Of a stretch of DNA of 54,602 nucleotides, positions 43,401 through 50,777 are shown piece after piece (positions within the stretch are counted from its first letter, which is position 1; each line of letters starts with the position of its first letter). The translations under genes and the position numbers were made by a program. This stretch comes from Bacteroidota bacterium. GTDB taxonomy: Bacteria > Bacteroidota > Bacteroidia > Chitinophagales > Saprospiraceae. The notes beneath the pieces are model-generated. The model searched no databases. It was not told where the DNA came from and was given only the letters and a program-made list of their open reading frames with translations. The stretch covers positions 1-54,602 of the forward strand of contig JAKQLF010000165.1 of the NCBI GenBank assembly GCA_029567325.1, read 5' to 3'.

Positions 43401-44327
43401 AAATGTGATGTCGTAAGGTATTGCAAATGAACTGTTTACATTTAAAATTCCAGTTCCAGAAATGGAAGAGCCTGGATTAATGGTCGGAGCAGTGTTAATA
43501 TTCCAAGTTCCACTGTTGACCAAAGATCCATTCAAAGTACAAAGCGCACTAAATGAAAGAATACCACTATTGCTAATAGTACCATTTAGAGTAGCAGTAT
43601 TTAAAAATTGAATTTCTTGACCGACAGCAATGGACAATGTCACACCTACATCATTAATGAAATTGCCTGTACCAAAACTATTATTGAAGCGAGTAATAGT
43701 ATTACTAATTTTATTGAATGATCCTTTATTTGTAAAGTTCAAATTCGACCATAAATTGGTAGTAGGCGCATTCACATTGACGACACCATCGCCTTTATTT
43801 TCAAAAAAGGTATTGTTGCTTGTACCAGAAACATTACCAGATTGCAAATTAAAAATGCCATGATTTGTAAATGTAGTACTGCTTATTATGGTAGAAGTAA
43901 TAGAATTGAAAATAGCGCCATTGGATAAAATATGTTCCCCACCTCCAAGAGTGCCATTTGTATTGTTAATGGTTACACCACTAGCATATGTTTTCGTGCC
44001 AGTACCAGTAATTTCGATATTGTTGTTGAGGGTGGATACGCTAACGGTGATGTTTGAATTAATGCTTAGGACATTTTGTACTGTTAATATACCGCTTCCA
44101 TTTATATTGGCATTGTGCGTTTCCGCGACCGAAATTGTTACATTATTTGGTGTATTTATTATGACTACATCACCATCTCCCGGAACAATTCCTCCAACCC
44201 AAGTTGAGGGTGAAGACCAATTCCCTGAACTAGCCGCAGTTATTTGACCTTCACAAATTTTAGAAAATAGAAGAAAAATCAAAATTGTTGAAATTTTACA
44301 GATGGATTTTTTGGATAAATATTTCAT
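40479..44327 (-). CDS. Giant secreted repeat protein with MopE-like Cys region
   Basis: 1282 residues with a signal peptide (M-K-Y-L-S-K-K-S-I-C-K-I-S-T-I-L-I-F-L-L). Order: a G8-like start (S-S-G-N-W-S-S-P-S-T-W-V-G-G-I-V-P-G-D-G-D, 33-53), about 3.6 copies of a 214-residue beta repeat (about 105-875) with T-I-N-N-T-N-G-T-L-G-G-G-E-H-I-L-S-N-G-A, a spacer, then three units of the putative metal-binding D-x-D-x-D-x-Y-G ... D-C-D-D ... C-D-x-x-D-N-D-C-D-G type (about 1003-1165), and a second G8-like block (G-N-W-T-T-N-T-T-W-Q-C-G-I-P). No type IX sorting domain is visible at the C-terminus. Probably a surface or adhesin protein. Repeat copies are near identical in DNA. Confidence 0.88.
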   Translation of the reverse strand: MKYLSKKSICKISTILIFLLFSKICEGQITAASSGNWSSPSTWVGGIVPGDGDVVIINTPNNVTISVAETHNANINGSGILTVQNVLSINSNITVSVSTLNNNIEITGTGTKTYASGVTINNTNGTLGGGEHILSNGAIFNSITSTIISSTTFTNHGIFNLQSGNVSGTSNNTFFENKGDGVVNVNAPTTNLWSNLNFTNKGSFNKISNTITRFNNSFGTGNFINDVGVTLSIAVGQEIQFLNTATLNGTISNSGILSFSALCTLNGSLVNSGTWNINTAPTINPGSSISGTGILNVNSSFAIPYDITFSFNAINNISEIIGTGKKTYGSGVTINNTNGTLGGGEHILSNGAVLNSNTSSIISSTTFTNHGVFNLQSGNVSGVINNTFFVNESDGIINVNAPTTNLWSNLNLTNKGSFNKVSNTITRFNNNFGTGTFINDVGVTLSVAAGQEIQFLNTATLNGTISNSGILAFSASCTLNGSLVNSGTWNINTAPTINLGSSISGTGILNVNNSFAIPYDITFSFNSINNISEIIGTGKKTYANGVTINNTNGTLGGGEHILSNGAVLNSNTSSIISSTTFTNHGIFNLQSGNVSGVSNNTFFVNESDGIINVNAPTTNQWSNLNFTNRGSFNKVSNTITRFNNNFGTGTFINDLGVTLSIAAGQEIQFLNTATLNGTISNSGILSFSAPCTLNGSLVNNGTWNINTAPTINLGSSISGTGILNVNNSFAIPYDITFSFNSINNISEIIGTGKKTYANGVTINNTNGTLGGGEHILSNGAVFNSNTSSVISSTTLTNHGIFNLQSGNVSGVSNNTFFNNENDGIINVNALGTNQWTNLNFTNKGIFNKVSNTITQFNNNFGTGNFKNDIGGNIKGIGTVSHMNTYAYLGGSAISPGASPGLLTVISTTNPLNYGLSTYNCEINGTTAITQHDQLSSTGQVNLSQMSLNVTWGFTPTVGQSFTIMNHSSIIGEFANVNIPTIANYVYKIDYNPTNIILNVYLRFYEDFDQDTYGNANTFQDGPTAPVNFVLDNSDCDDTNSAINPAATEVCDLIDNDCDGDVDEGVLITYYADADMDTYGDPAVTTMACSAPLGYVANNNDCNDNDANEKPNQIWYIDADNDAYGNSSIVQCLRPLNGFLLTELAIGSSGLDDCDDMDMSLYPNSPSNIVTSIAPGNWTTNTTWQCGIPLTQADSIFIYNPVYLDDTISIIADIEIEGLINSGKLTIGNNQILTIGSPSQHKELILKPNAMLVVNQFGKLIIYGKLLAHPNSIVDNNGIIEIK
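41700..44015 (-). repeat. 642-bp tandem repeat inside the giant gene
   Basis: The same landmark (GGATAAAATATGTTC) recurs at 41997, 42639, 43281 and 43923, exactly 642 bp apart, equal to 214 codons. Three full copies and one partial (about 0.6). High DNA identity implies recent amplification or gene conversion, and copy number is likely to vary between strains and to confuse assembly. Confidence 0.92.
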
Positions 44328-44762
44328 TTTAAACTATATTTTTTTAATATTTAAATGATGCAATGGTCCAAATAGATAGGATTTATACAATAGTTTATTG
44401 TTGGGCAAAATTTCGGTGGTTTTGCCAAAAGTATACCTCAACTATTTAAATTGAGAGCGTAAATTGTATTATAAAAGCTAATATTTGTTATAATAAAGGT
44501 AGCGGCCTGCAAAAATTTGTGCAATAGTTCATTTGAGGTATTTTTGTGATTATATCCTCCAGATTTCTAATGAATTACCTATTAAAATAACTTTGATTTT
44601 GAAAAGGTCAATTGATTCTGCCTTTTGAAATGAAGATACAGATTACCATCATAAATAATTTTTTAGACTATAAATGGCTAAAATAGGATTTTTTTATAGA
44701 TGAATAAAAATGCAACAGGCCAACTATGAAAATCTAAATTGATATATTTTCAATAAGAAAAA

Positions 44763-44924
44763 GTAACTATTTAGGTGGAGTCAATTTCATTCAAAAAATG
44801 TCAATTTCCCGTGACTCTTAGGCTTTTTTTGTCACAATAGCACTGCTATTACTTCTCAAACGAGCCTCGATTGACGAAAAATTTCCTTATTTTTTGAAAA
44901 GAAAGCACCCACCTAAATAGTTAC
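44763..44924. mobile_element. MITE-like element, IS66-type ends
   Basis: Perfect 16-bp terminal inverted repeats GTAACTATTTAGGTGG (44763-44778) and CCACCTAAATAGTTAC (44909-44924). The 162-bp element is flanked by the 8-bp direct repeat AAGAAAAA (44755-44762, 44925-44932). It has no coding capacity. Ends starting GTAA with an 8-bp target duplication are typical of IS66-family elements, so a full IS66 elsewhere would supply the transposase. Confidence 0.85.
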
Positions 44925-44954
44925 AAGAAAAACTTTATTATCAACTGAATAAAC

Positions 44955-44999
44955 AGCCAAACGAAGTTACTTATCTAAAGGAAGGTAACTTCGTTGGCT
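44955..44999. repeat. Long stem-loop
   Basis: AGCCAAACGAAGTTAC (44955-44970) pairs with GTAACTTCGTTGGCT (44985-44999) with one bulged base and a 14-nt loop. No strong T run on either side. It may act as a terminator for the DinB/YfiT transcript (minus strand) or be part of a small element. Confidence 0.65.
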
Positions 45000-45107
45000 A
45001 AAATATTATTCTTAAAAATTATTGATTAAAAGAATTGCCATAGATCCAATAAAGGAACGCAATTACTTTTTGGAATTTTAAGATAAAATTCAAGGAGCCA
45101 TATGCTG

Positions 45108-45174
45108 CAAGCCAAAATTAAGCGTACTTTTTATCTAAAGCTTGTTTTATATGCGCCAAATGGTGCAAACAATG
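45108..45174 (-). repeat. Intact copy of the 67-bp direct repeat
   Basis: Partner of 40385-40451 (65 of 67 identical). It covers the end of the DinB/YfiT coding region and 10 bp after it. Recombination between the two copies would delete the giant gene and the MITE. Confidence 0.9.
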
Positions 45175-45660
45175 CCAGCTATAAAGACCTAGTACATATT
45201 CCAAAGTGAATTTTTTACCACTTTCAGGGTGAAAATAGGTCCTTTGAAAATCATCCATTGTCATGGATGCAAGCAGCGCTACCCATTTTTTGTGCAAATG
45301 ATTGAGGATGGTTTTGGCGTCCTCAAAAGAGTCTGGATGACAATCGCCCAATTTCACAAAAGCTGCCTCGTCGTATGGTTTAATGACTGGGTTATCCTCT
45401 GTCAAAGCCAATTTAAATCTGATAAATGCATTCATATGACTATCTACCAAGTGGTGAACCACCTCGTTGATACTCCAACCCTCTGGTCGATATAAATAAG
45501 CTAATTGCTCTTTGGTAATGTCTTTGGTATTGAGCTCTATTAAATAGGGTAGATCTGCAATGTTTCCAATGTATTGATCCTTGAGTTTTTCACTCCAAAC
45601 CTCATGAGTTTGATACTTTCCAATGGGGTATCTCAAAGCAAAAACCATCGTTTCTTCCAT
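45118..45660 (-). CDS. YfiT-family bacillithiol transferase / DinB-fold protein
   Basis: DinB-fold, metal-dependent. Members of this subfamily transfer bacillithiol to electrophiles. Seen: L-R-Y-P-I-G-K-Y (residues 9-16), the family start; E-G-W-S-I-N-E-V-V-H-H-L-V-D-S-H-M-N (first His); and the C-terminal W-H-C-L-H-H-L-A-H-I-K-Q-A (metal His pair). Length 180 aa. An alternative ATG at residue 5 is possible. It follows the MFS gene by 9 bp, so the two form an operon. Its 3' end is duplicated 4.7 kb away. Confidence 0.9.
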   Translation of the reverse strand: MEETMVFALRYPIGKYQTHEVWSEKLKDQYIGNIADLPYLIELNTKDITKEQLAYLYRPEGWSINEVVHHLVDSHMNAFIRFKLALTEDNPVIKPYDEAAFVKLGDCHPDSFEDAKTILNHLHKKWVALLASMTMDDFQRTYFHPESGKKFTLEYVLGLYSWHCLHHLAHIKQALDKKYA

Positions 45661-45669
45661 AAATTCTTC

Positions 45670-47001
45670 TTATTTTTTTTGTAATTGTATTTCTAATTCT
45701 TCCAGACTTTTGCCCTTTGTTTCTGGCATCACAAATAAAGCAAACAATAATTGCAAAACCATAAACCCGGCAAAGAAAATAAATATTGGCCAGGGGTTGT
45801 CTTTGAAAATACCGTCTGTACTATCCAAAAATACTGGAGTAATCAAAGTGATTAAGGCTGCAAATACCCAATGTGTTCCTACACCAAGTGATTGCCCTGC
45901 TGCCCTGACTTTATTGGGGAATATTTCAGATATAAATACCCAAATCACAGCGCCTTGTCCAACGGCATGTGCTGCAATAAACATACAAATAAAGAATAGT
46001 AAAAAACTTGGTCCAGCACCACTATAAAATGCATAGCCAACCATGGAAAGGCTGATGATGTAACCAACAGATCCTATTAAAATAAGGGTTCTTCGTCCAA
46101 ATTTATCTATGAATGCCATACCAATCATGGTAAAAATGAGGTTGACTATTCCCAGAGAAATGGAACTAAATAAAGAGTCACTTCCGCCCAAACCAGCTCT
46201 TTCCAAAATTTCAGGTGCATAATAAAGCACAAAATTAATTCCAGATAATTGATTAAAAAATGCGATCAAAAAAGCCAACATGATGGGTTTTGAATATTTC
46301 CCGGACCAAAATCCCACTGCCTTTTCTTCAACTTCCTGAACTACTAAAATGTCTTCTTTTTGAATACCTAAGTCCGACATCACTTGATGACCTGCATTGG
46401 TGTCACCTTTTTTAAACAATAACCATCTAGGACTTTCAGGGATGAAGAAAACTGAAATGGTATAAAACAAAGCAGGTATGGCTTCCACCTCAAGCATCCA
46501 CCTCCAATCGTTGGCTCCTCCGACGCCTTTGAGCAAGTAATTACTTATAAACGCAATCAAAATTCCAAAAACAATCATGAACTGATAGAGGGCTACCATT
46601 TTGCCTCTTTTGTGCGCTGGAGAAATTTCTGATAAATAGGCTGGGGCAGTCACACTTGAAGCACCTACGCCAATGCCACCTATAAACCGTGCTATCGAAA
46701 ACATGTAGGGATCAGTGGCCAATCCACTCCAGACAGCAGAAATAAAGTATAAAACACCAATCCAAAGCAAGGTCTTTTTTCGTCCCAAGCGATCAGTAGG
46801 TATTCCACCAAAGATAGCACCAAAAACGGTTCCCCAAAGTGCCATTGACATGATGAAAATGCCGTGAAATAAAGGACTTGTTTGCCATATTTCTTTGATT
46901 GGTTGGTTGGCGCCAGAAATTACAACCGTGTCAAATCCAAATAAAAACCCAGATAAAGCTGCGGTTGCTGTGCATAAGGCTAGTTTGTTGGCTTGTTTCA
47001 T
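45670..47001 (-). CDS. Sugar porter MFS transporter
   Basis: Proton-coupled or facilitated sugar uptake (XylE/GLUT-like). Seen: F-L-F-G-F-D-T-V-V-I-S-G-A (residues 19-31), D-R-L-G-R-K-K-T loop, P-E-S-P-R-W-L-L (about 188-195), the Q-L-S-G-I-N block in helix 7 and the C-terminal P-E-T-K-G-K-S-L-E-E-L-E. About 12 membrane helices, 443 aa. Which sugar is not evident; no sugar kinase or isomerase is next to it. Confidence 0.93.
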   Translation of the reverse strand: MKQANKLALCTATAALSGFLFGFDTVVISGANQPIKEIWQTSPLFHGIFIMSMALWGTVFGAIFGGIPTDRLGRKKTLLWIGVLYFISAVWSGLATDPYMFSIARFIGGIGVGASSVTAPAYLSEISPAHKRGKMVALYQFMIVFGILIAFISNYLLKGVGGANDWRWMLEVEAIPALFYTISVFFIPESPRWLLFKKGDTNAGHQVMSDLGIQKEDILVVQEVEEKAVGFWSGKYSKPIMLAFLIAFFNQLSGINFVLYYAPEILERAGLGGSDSLFSSISLGIVNLIFTMIGMAFIDKFGRRTLILIGSVGYIISLSMVGYAFYSGAGPSFLLFFICMFIAAHAVGQGAVIWVFISEIFPNKVRAAGQSLGVGTHWVFAALITLITPVFLDSTDGIFKDNPWPIFIFFAGFMVLQLLFALFVMPETKGKSLEELEIQLQKK

Positions 47002-47215
47002 TGATGAATATAATGTGAGCTTGATGTAAATTTCGCGTCCAATATAAGCATTTCATTCAAAGTACAATTGTAATCCAAGTTTAAGGGTGAGTTAGCAGTA
47101 ACAGTCATTAATTTCCTTACTACTTTTTTGAGCTCAGCTTGTTTGGTAAAATTGCTTGTAAACCTATATTTTAAGAATGAAAATGAAATTGAATTTTAAG
47201 TTTAACCATAATAAG

Positions 47216-47223
47216 TATATTTG
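47216..47223 (+). promoter_or_regulatory. Putative -7 element for lspA
   Basis: TATATTTG, a TAnnTTTG match, 21 bp before ATG 47245. No TTG is found at N19-21 upstream, so this rests on the -7 box alone. Confidence 0.5.
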
Positions 47224-47244
47224 CGCCTTAACAATGGATTTGGC

Positions 47245-47880
47245 ATGCTTTTTTCAAAATCTTATATAGCTTATTTGGTCATTATTGGGGTATTACTGAT
47301 AGATCAATTGCTCAAAATTTATATCAAAACTTCCATTGAATATGGCCATGGTTTTGACATCATGGGTCTTACGTGGGCAAAAATTCATTTTGTTGAAAAT
47401 GAGGGTATGGCTTTTGGGATTTCTTTTGGCGGGGTCATAGGGAAGTACATCCTCAGCATATTCAGAATTGTGATGGTTGGCTTTTTGATTTATTTATTGA
47501 GAACCATGATTAAGGCAGGTGAGCCAACAGGTCTGATAGTTTGTTTCTCTATGATTGTAGCTGGTGCAATTGGCAATATCTTGGATAGTATGTTTTACGG
47601 CTTATTTTTTAGTGAGTCTTATTATCATGGGGGATTGGCTTATGTAACAGATTTTGGTAAAGGTTATGCACCCTTTTTGCAGGGAAGGGTTGTAGACATG
47701 TTATACTTTCCTTTGGTAGATACCAGGTGGCCGGAATGGGTACCTTACTTCGGCGGAGGAAGATTTGAATTTTTCAGACCTGTGTTTAATATTGCTGATA
47801 GTGCAATCAGTGTTGGCGTCTTTCTTATTATCCTATTTTATAAAAAATTCTTCTTGCATGGTTTATCCACCAAAGGATAA
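47245..47880 (+). CDS. lspA: Lipoprotein signal peptidase
   Basis: Cleaves diacylglyceryl-modified prolipoproteins in the inner membrane; aspartic protease with four helices. Seen: L-L-I-D-Q-L-L-K (18-25), the N-E-G-M-A-F-G block (52-58) and the catalytic pair Asp114 (G-N-I-L-D-S-M) and Asp185 (F-N-I-A-D-S-A). Length 211 aa, longer than the usual 160-170, with an insert between the third and fourth helices (about 120-180), which is common in Bacteroidota LspA. The frame is open from TTG 47221, but ATG 47245 gives the standard N-terminus. Divergent from the MFS gene. Confidence 0.93.
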   Translation: MLFSKSYIAYLVIIGVLLIDQLLKIYIKTSIEYGHGFDIMGLTWAKIHFVENEGMAFGISFGGVIGKYILSIFRIVMVGFLIYLLRTMIKAGEPTGLIVCFSMIVAGAIGNILDSMFYGLFFSESYYHGGLAYVTDFGKGYAPFLQGRVVDMLYFPLVDTRWPEWVPYFGGGRFEFFRPVFNIADSAISVGVFLIILFYKKFFLHGLSTKG

Positions 47881-48125
47881 ACAACGTGATTGTATATTCT
47901 TTTTATGCAAACTCTAAATCTCGACTAAATCTAGTATCCCGAGCTTAATAGGAGGTTATTTTAATATAGCATAAGGACACACAAAAGGTCTTATTCAATA
48001 ATTGATGTACCAAAGTTCGGTTTGAATCATTCTTAAAGTAACTCATACTATCAAGAGCGGATTCTATCACCCCGTTTTATTTATTTTATATAAATTTGTA
48101 AATACATAAAAAATAGCCTTTCAGC

Positions 48126-49037
48126 ATGAAAAAATTGTTAGTACTCGTTTTTGCTTGTTTATTTTATTTAGAATCCAATGCTCAGTTTGGAAATATTTTG
48201 GGAAGGGTAACTGATAAAGTCAGTGACCGCATTGCCGATAAAGTAGCAGATGCCATTGCCAATGAAATCATTAAAAAGACTTTTAAACCAGTAGATGAAG
48301 CAGCTGACGAGGCTTTGAGAAAGAGTTTTGAGGACAGTTTGGGAACATCGGAAGTGGATTATAACAAAATGGGAAGGGCGTATGGCGAATTTCTTGCTGG
48401 TATGAATGGAGCATATGCCAAAATTCCTGAATCATACACGTTTGATGTTCAAAATGACATTGAAATTTCTGACGGAAAGAAAATCACCAAAACCAGGATG
48501 ATGTTTACTAAAAGTGGAGAAGCTATAGGTTATGAATCTATCGATGGTAAGGAATCAAATATAGTTGTGTATGATGTCAAAAATGAAGTGATGGTCATGT
48601 ATACAACAGATAAAAAAGGTAAAAAGAAAGGACAAGTTTTGCCATCGATGATGAAGTTTGCAAGCTCATTTGCCAGTAACAAGATTGATGAAGAGATGGA
48701 AGAGCTCAAAGTGAAAAAATCTGGTGGTTCTAAAAAATTCGCAGGATACAATGCTGAGGGATATTTGGTGGAAACAAAATCAACAGAAAACCAAGTATAC
48801 ATTTCTAGCGAATTCCCCATCAGTTATTTTCAAGCATATGGAAAATTTGTAGAACAATTTGCTCCTGCCGCCTCCAATGATATGAACAAAGACTTACCAA
48901 AAGGCATGGTCATGTATTCTGAAGCAAAAGATAAGGAGTCAAAAGATATGAGTATTTACGAGGTAAAAAAGGTAAATCTTTCTCCTTTTACCATCAAAAA
49001 ATCTGATTATACTTTTGAAGGACAAGAATCAAAATAA
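48126..49037 (+). CDS. Secreted protein, DUF4412-like
   Basis: 303 residues with a signal peptide (M-K-K-L-L-V-L-V-F-A-C-L-F-Y-L-E-S-N-A-Q). Mature start is helical (V-T-D-K-V-S-D-R-I-A-D-K-V-A-D-A-I-A), followed by an all-beta part, with M-Y-T-T-D-K-K-G-K-K-K-G near 155 and A-G-Y-N-A-E-G-Y-L-V-E-T-K. The pattern of measuring-loop strands resembles DUF4412 (tentative). TAAATTTG at 48092-48099 could be its -7 element, 26 bp before the ATG. The 245 bp before it show no other gene. Confidence 0.75.
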   Translation: MKKLLVLVFACLFYLESNAQFGNILGRVTDKVSDRIADKVADAIANEIIKKTFKPVDEAADEALRKSFEDSLGTSEVDYNKMGRAYGEFLAGMNGAYAKIPESYTFDVQNDIEISDGKKITKTRMMFTKSGEAIGYESIDGKESNIVVYDVKNEVMVMYTTDKKGKKKGQVLPSMMKFASSFASNKIDEEMEELKVKKSGGSKKFAGYNAEGYLVETKSTENQVYISSEFPISYFQAYGKFVEQFAPAASNDMNKDLPKGMVMYSEAKDKESKDMSIYEVKKVNLSPFTIKKSDYTFEGQESK

Positions 49038-49089
49038 TCTTGTTTTAATAGACTTATTAGTAACACTTTTTGTCTATTTCATTTTCCAC

Positions 49090-49119
49090 TTGTGATATAG
49101 CTACAAAACATTATTTTTG
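49090..49119 (+). promoter_or_regulatory. Bacteroidota promoter of asnS
   Basis: TTG (49090-49092), exactly 19 bp, TATTTTTG (49112-49119): a full match to TTG-N19-TAnnTTTG. Transcription would start near 49126, leaving a leader of about 12 nt before ATG 49138. Confidence 0.8.
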
Positions 49120-49137
49120 CCGCTTCAAAAAATAGCT

Positions 49138-50574
49138 ATGGCAAAACGTACTAAAATAAAAAGTTTACTTTCAGGGAGTTTGATCGGAGAGACAGTGACT
49201 GTAATGGGCTGGGTAAGAACTTTCAGAAACAATCAGTTTATTGCACTCAATGATGGATCAAGTCTTGGTAATCTTCAAATTGTCGTAGATTTTGAAAAAG
49301 AAGATGCTCAAAAACTCAAGCGGTTGACAACAAGTGCTGCCATTTCAGCAACAGGTAAATTAGTGGCTTCGCAAGGTAAAGGACAATCGGTAGAATTGAT
49401 CTGTGAAACTTTAGAAATTCTTGGAGACAGTGATGCTGAAAAATATCCATTGCAGCCCAAAAAACACAGTCTCGAGTTTTTAAGAGAAATTGCGCATTTA
49501 CGTTTTAGAACAAATACTTTTAGTGCGGTTTTCAGAATCAGACATCATTTGGCTATTGCCATTCATCAATTTTTTCACGAAAAGGGATTTTATTACATAC
49601 ACTCTCCAATCATCACGGGTAGTGATGCAGAAGGAGCTGGTGAAATGTTTAAGGTGACTACTTTGCCTTTGGAAGGTGCACCAAAAGATGACCAAGGTAA
49701 CATCAATTTTAAAAAGGATTTTTTTGGTAAAGCAACCAATCTCACTGTTTCTGGTCAATTGGAAGCAGAATTGGCTGCATTGGCTTTTAGTGAAGTATAT
49801 ACTTTTGGGCCTACATTTAGAGCTGAAAATTCAAACACTTCCAGGCACTTGGCGGAGTTTTGGATGATTGAGCCAGAAGTAGCTTTTGCGGACTTAGTTG
49901 ATAACATGGACCTTGCAGAAGGTTTATTGAAGTATACCATTAAACACGTCGTTGAAAACTGCACTGAAGAACTAGACTTCTTGGAAAACAGACTTTTGGA
50001 AGAAGAAAAGCAAAAACCGCAACACGAGCGCAGTGAAATGCCTTTGAAGGAAAAACTGATGTTCTGTTTAGAAAATGATTTTCAGAGATTGACCTACACA
50101 GAAGCTATCGATATTCTTAAAAATAGCACACCCAATAAAAAAGGGAAATTTCAATATCCTATTGAAGCTTGGGGAGCAGATTTGCAATCAGAACACGAGC
50201 GTTACTTGGTTGAAAAACACTTCAAAAAGCCAGTAATTCTTACCGATTATCCTAAACAAATCAAAGCTTTTTACATGCGTCTCAATGACGATAATAATAC
50301 AGTCAGGGCGATGGATATTCTGTTCCCAGGTATTGGAGAAATTGTTGGAGGGTCACAAAGGGAAGAAAGATTGAGCGTTTTGGAGTCGAGAATGGAAGAG
50401 ATGTACATTCCGCTGGAAGAAATGCAATGGTTCTTGGACACCAGAAGATTTGGGACTTGTCCTCATGCAGGGTTTGGTTTGGGTTTTGAAAGGTTGGTTT
50501 TATTTGTTACAGGTATGACCAATATCAGAGATGTAATACCTTTTCCAAGGTTTCCAGGAAGTGCTGAATTCTAG
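49138..50574 (+). CDS. asnS: Asparaginyl-tRNA synthetase
   Basis: Charges tRNA-Asn; class IIb enzyme with an N-terminal OB-fold anticodon domain ([12 protein letters not shown], 19-30, to about 100). Motif 2: [25 protein letters not shown]. Motif 3: [15 protein letters not shown]. It ends [11 protein letters not shown] as AsnRS proteins do. The A-E-N-S-N-T-S-R form marks AsnRS rather than AspRS. Length 478 aa from ATG 49138, chosen over the in-frame TTG 49117 because the latter overlaps the promoter. Core gene. Confidence 0.96.
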   Translation: MAKRTKIKSLLSGSLIGETVTVMGWVRTFRNNQFIALNDGSSLGNLQIVVDFEKEDAQKLKRLTTSAAISATGKLVASQGKGQSVELICETLEILGDSDAEKYPLQPKKHSLEFLREIAHLRFRTNTFSAVFRIRHHLAIAIHQFFHEKGFYYIHSPIITGSDAEGAGEMFKVTTLPLEGAPKDDQGNINFKKDFFGKATNLTVSGQLEAELAALAFSEVYTFGPTFRAENSNTSRHLAEFWMIEPEVAFADLVDNMDLAEGLLKYTIKHVVENCTEELDFLENRLLEEEKQKPQHERSEMPLKEKLMFCLENDFQRLTYTEAIDILKNSTPNKKGKFQYPIEAWGADLQSEHERYLVEKHFKKPVILTDYPKQIKAFYMRLNDDNNTVRAMDILFPGIGEIVGGSQREERLSVLESRMEEMYIPLEEMQWFLDTRRFGTCPHAGFGLGFERLVLFVTGMTNIRDVIPFPRFPGSAEF

Positions 50575-50777
50575 GCAGTTTGAGGCGATCTTTCCATGAA
50601 AGGTTGGAATTTTCTTATAATTGACTGCCATTTGAGCAAAAACAAAGGTAAATCGATCACCAAAGCAAATTCCTATGTTTATATTTGCTTGGACCGATAC
50701 CTTATTTGATTATCAAGATGTATGTTGTAAAGCAATCATTGGAGGTATTGGCTGTAAACTAAACCTCATTGTGTGCA

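Larger units (their letters stand above)
44328..45107. other. 780-bp spacer with a MITE and a strong hairpin
   Basis: No gene. 44328-44754 is AT-rich with nothing recognised. It then holds the MITE-like element (44763-44924) and a long hairpin (44955-44999), described separately. 45000-45107 shows nothing. Confidence 0.6.

Noticed and set aside
42000-43860. Several + strand frames of 70-120 codons opposite the giant gene
   Set aside because: They recur every 642 bp as shadows of the repeats on the other strand and are nearly identical to each other.
41700-44015. CRISPR or phage repeat
   Set aside because: The period is 642 bp and lies in frame within one long coding sequence.
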